DNA from: Bugulina stolonifera
Taxonomy: Eukaryota; Bryozoa; Gymnolaemata; Cheilostomatida; Bugulidae
NCBI GenBank assembly: GCA_935421135.1
Contig: OW285188.1
Coordinates: forward strand, 17,399,233-17,463,232
Length of the DNA: 64,000 bases
Direction: 5' to 3'
How positions within the stretch are numbered: position 1 is the stretch's first letter; each line of letters opens with the position of its first letter. Below, piece by piece: positions 62,391 through 64,000 of the stretch. The notes under the pieces were generated by a model. The model saw only the letters and a program-made list of their open reading frames with translations, did no database searches and had not been told where the DNA came from. The position numbers and the translations under genes are program-made.

Positions 62391-64000
62391 CTAAAATTAC
62401 GATAAGCTATATTTAATATAATGCGCTTGTAAGCAATATTTTCAAATATAGTACACGCATTCACTGCGTGATGCACGATGCACCTGAGAATTCCATCAAG
62501 AGATGTAAGTGCTAAGAATCATCCTATACAGTAATGTTGCACAATGTAATATATCTGTCTACTAGACATGGAGGTGACATGTAAATCATCGTAGCACATC
62601 CATCCTAAAGAGAATTATTTTCCGTCTTACAAAATATTTATGTTTTCAGTTTGACTTTTTATTGAGTGAAGACTCCAAGTTAAGTTCTGATAAAACATTT
62701 CAATCATATTATTGTATTCACTTGTGCATTACATACATGTACAATGTTACACGTGTAAATTAGACTTAATTTTTGTGTTAACATATTACCATTTTTGTAT
62801 AGATTTCAATATACAAGTAGTTAATATATAAAATATTTTGTGAGTCATGATGCACATATGATGACAATTAGAGGCGGGTAGCCAAATAATGTACCAGCTA
62901 TTTCTCCACATTGTCACCTTCATTAGCATAAAATTTGCATAATATTCCAAAATATTAATTTGTGTCATTTTCTTGTATGTAGTAATCCAGAGCTGCATGC
63001 AAATGCACAGATAGGAAAGGGGGGAAATTAAACAATTTGTGTCTAGAAATTACTAACAATACTTAAATACAATAATTTATACAAGTATTGTAGTTTTTTG
63101 TTGAATATAGGTTGAATGAAGTAACTATGAAAGTGGTACGGAGCCCTAAATGCATGTTTTGAACCAACAACAGAAAATAATTGATCTGTTGCAATATCGT
63201 ACAGTATTGATTGCTACTCCAAATAATGAACTTTTAAAGTGTATGTTAAAATGCTAATTCATACATTAATGAGTTTGATAATATTTGAGTATAATTAGCA
63301 TAGCTTTTGTTAGTATGCACCAATTTAGTGGTCTGTCAGTGTGATTACATAATCAAGTGACAAAATTCATAGTAGTTCCTACTTTACCATCAATACAGAC
63401 ACAAGGGTGCAGGTGCTCTTGAAATGTTTGCAAGGTCAATCGTACTATATACTCTATTAATTGATGTCATTATTTTCAAATTATTTACAAATCGCTCAAC
63501 CTGATTAAACTGCTATATTGTTGTACATGTCTACAACTTGTAATTAATATACTAATACAACTAGTTTCATCACTGATCATAACATTGGGAAAGCCCTACA
63601 TGTACATGTATGGTAACCACATAATAACTTTTAGATCTAGTTGAATAATAAATCTGCCATTTCCAATCAAACCTACTGACGATATAAGCCTACTGTTCCA
63701 CATAGAATTCTGCAAAAGTTTCTAACTGATCATGTCTTCAGTATATTTTAATAAATGGAAATATTTGTAATCAATTTGTTTGTTGATTGTGATTGATTAA
63801 GAAACAGGTTTGTCCAATTTCAGTCAGTGTTATAATTATTTGCCATAAATATCATAAATCATCTAGAAAGAAAGTAATGTAAAACGCTACTAAACATAAA
63901 TATTTTCTATTAATTTGATGCAACTGGTAGTAGACAAAAACAGGCCTATGCAGTGTTATCAATACCGTAGGAAAGCACAGCTAATAAGTATTAGAGATGG
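62391..64000. other. Region upstream of the visible homeobox exon
   Basis: AT-rich. I could not find the expected upstream exon; it may lie here without a motif I can recognise, or beyond the window. Confidence 0.4.

Overview
The window looks like the genome of an early-branching animal. The DNA is AT-rich, with short exons bounded by GT-AG introns, tRNA-derived SINEs, non-LTR retrotransposon debris and a large DNA transposon. A sponge is my best guess (inference): every host protein recognised is a metazoan one, the homeobox is NK6-like and there is a complete MET-type receptor. The sequence alone does not fix the species. All exon models below were built by hand from splice sites and reading phase; in the multi-exon models the exon lengths add up to whole codons.

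Layout: (1) 1876-4177 (-), a five-exon gene for a small secreted protein with a hydrophobic C-terminal tail; family not recognised. (2) 6883-15776, a candidate 8.9-kb Kolobok-like DNA transposon. It carries an intact 13-exon THAP/DDE transposase (-) and, convergent to it, a three-exon gene (+) for a free-standing P2X7-type cytoplasmic 'ballast' domain. TTAA and short imperfect inverted repeats lie at the proposed ends. (3) 16081-16296, a remnant of the C-terminal end of a non-LTR retrotransposon. (4) 16991-25633 (-), NELF-C/D (TH1), 15 exons, with a 21-bp minisatellite in one intron. (5) 26.2-40.8 kb (+), a full MET-family receptor tyrosine kinase: Sema, PSI, four IPT, one membrane span, kinase. 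(6) 42133-45277 (+), a 14-3-3 protein, epsilon type. (7) 45792-47591 (-), CDC7 kinase, convergent with 14-3-3. (8) 50.2-51.7 kb (+), two LINE fragments, one with a 286-bp insertion flanked by an 11-bp target duplication. (9) 53135-55962 (+), a PET100-like cytochrome c oxidase assembly factor. (10) 59935-62390 (-), an NK6-type homeobox gene whose N-terminal part is not visible.

The host genes do not form one pathway: transcription pausing (NELF-C/D), growth-factor signalling (MET), phospho-protein adaptor (14-3-3), replication licensing kinase (CDC7), respiratory-complex assembly (PET100) and developmental transcription (NK6). NELF-C/D and MET are divergent and share a 5' region with a CRE and an E-box. 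The most unusual items are the transposon pairing a transposase with a P2X7 ballast-domain gene, the vertebrate-like exon structure of the MET gene, a pre-miRNA-like hairpin in a MET intron, and the orphan secreted-protein gene.
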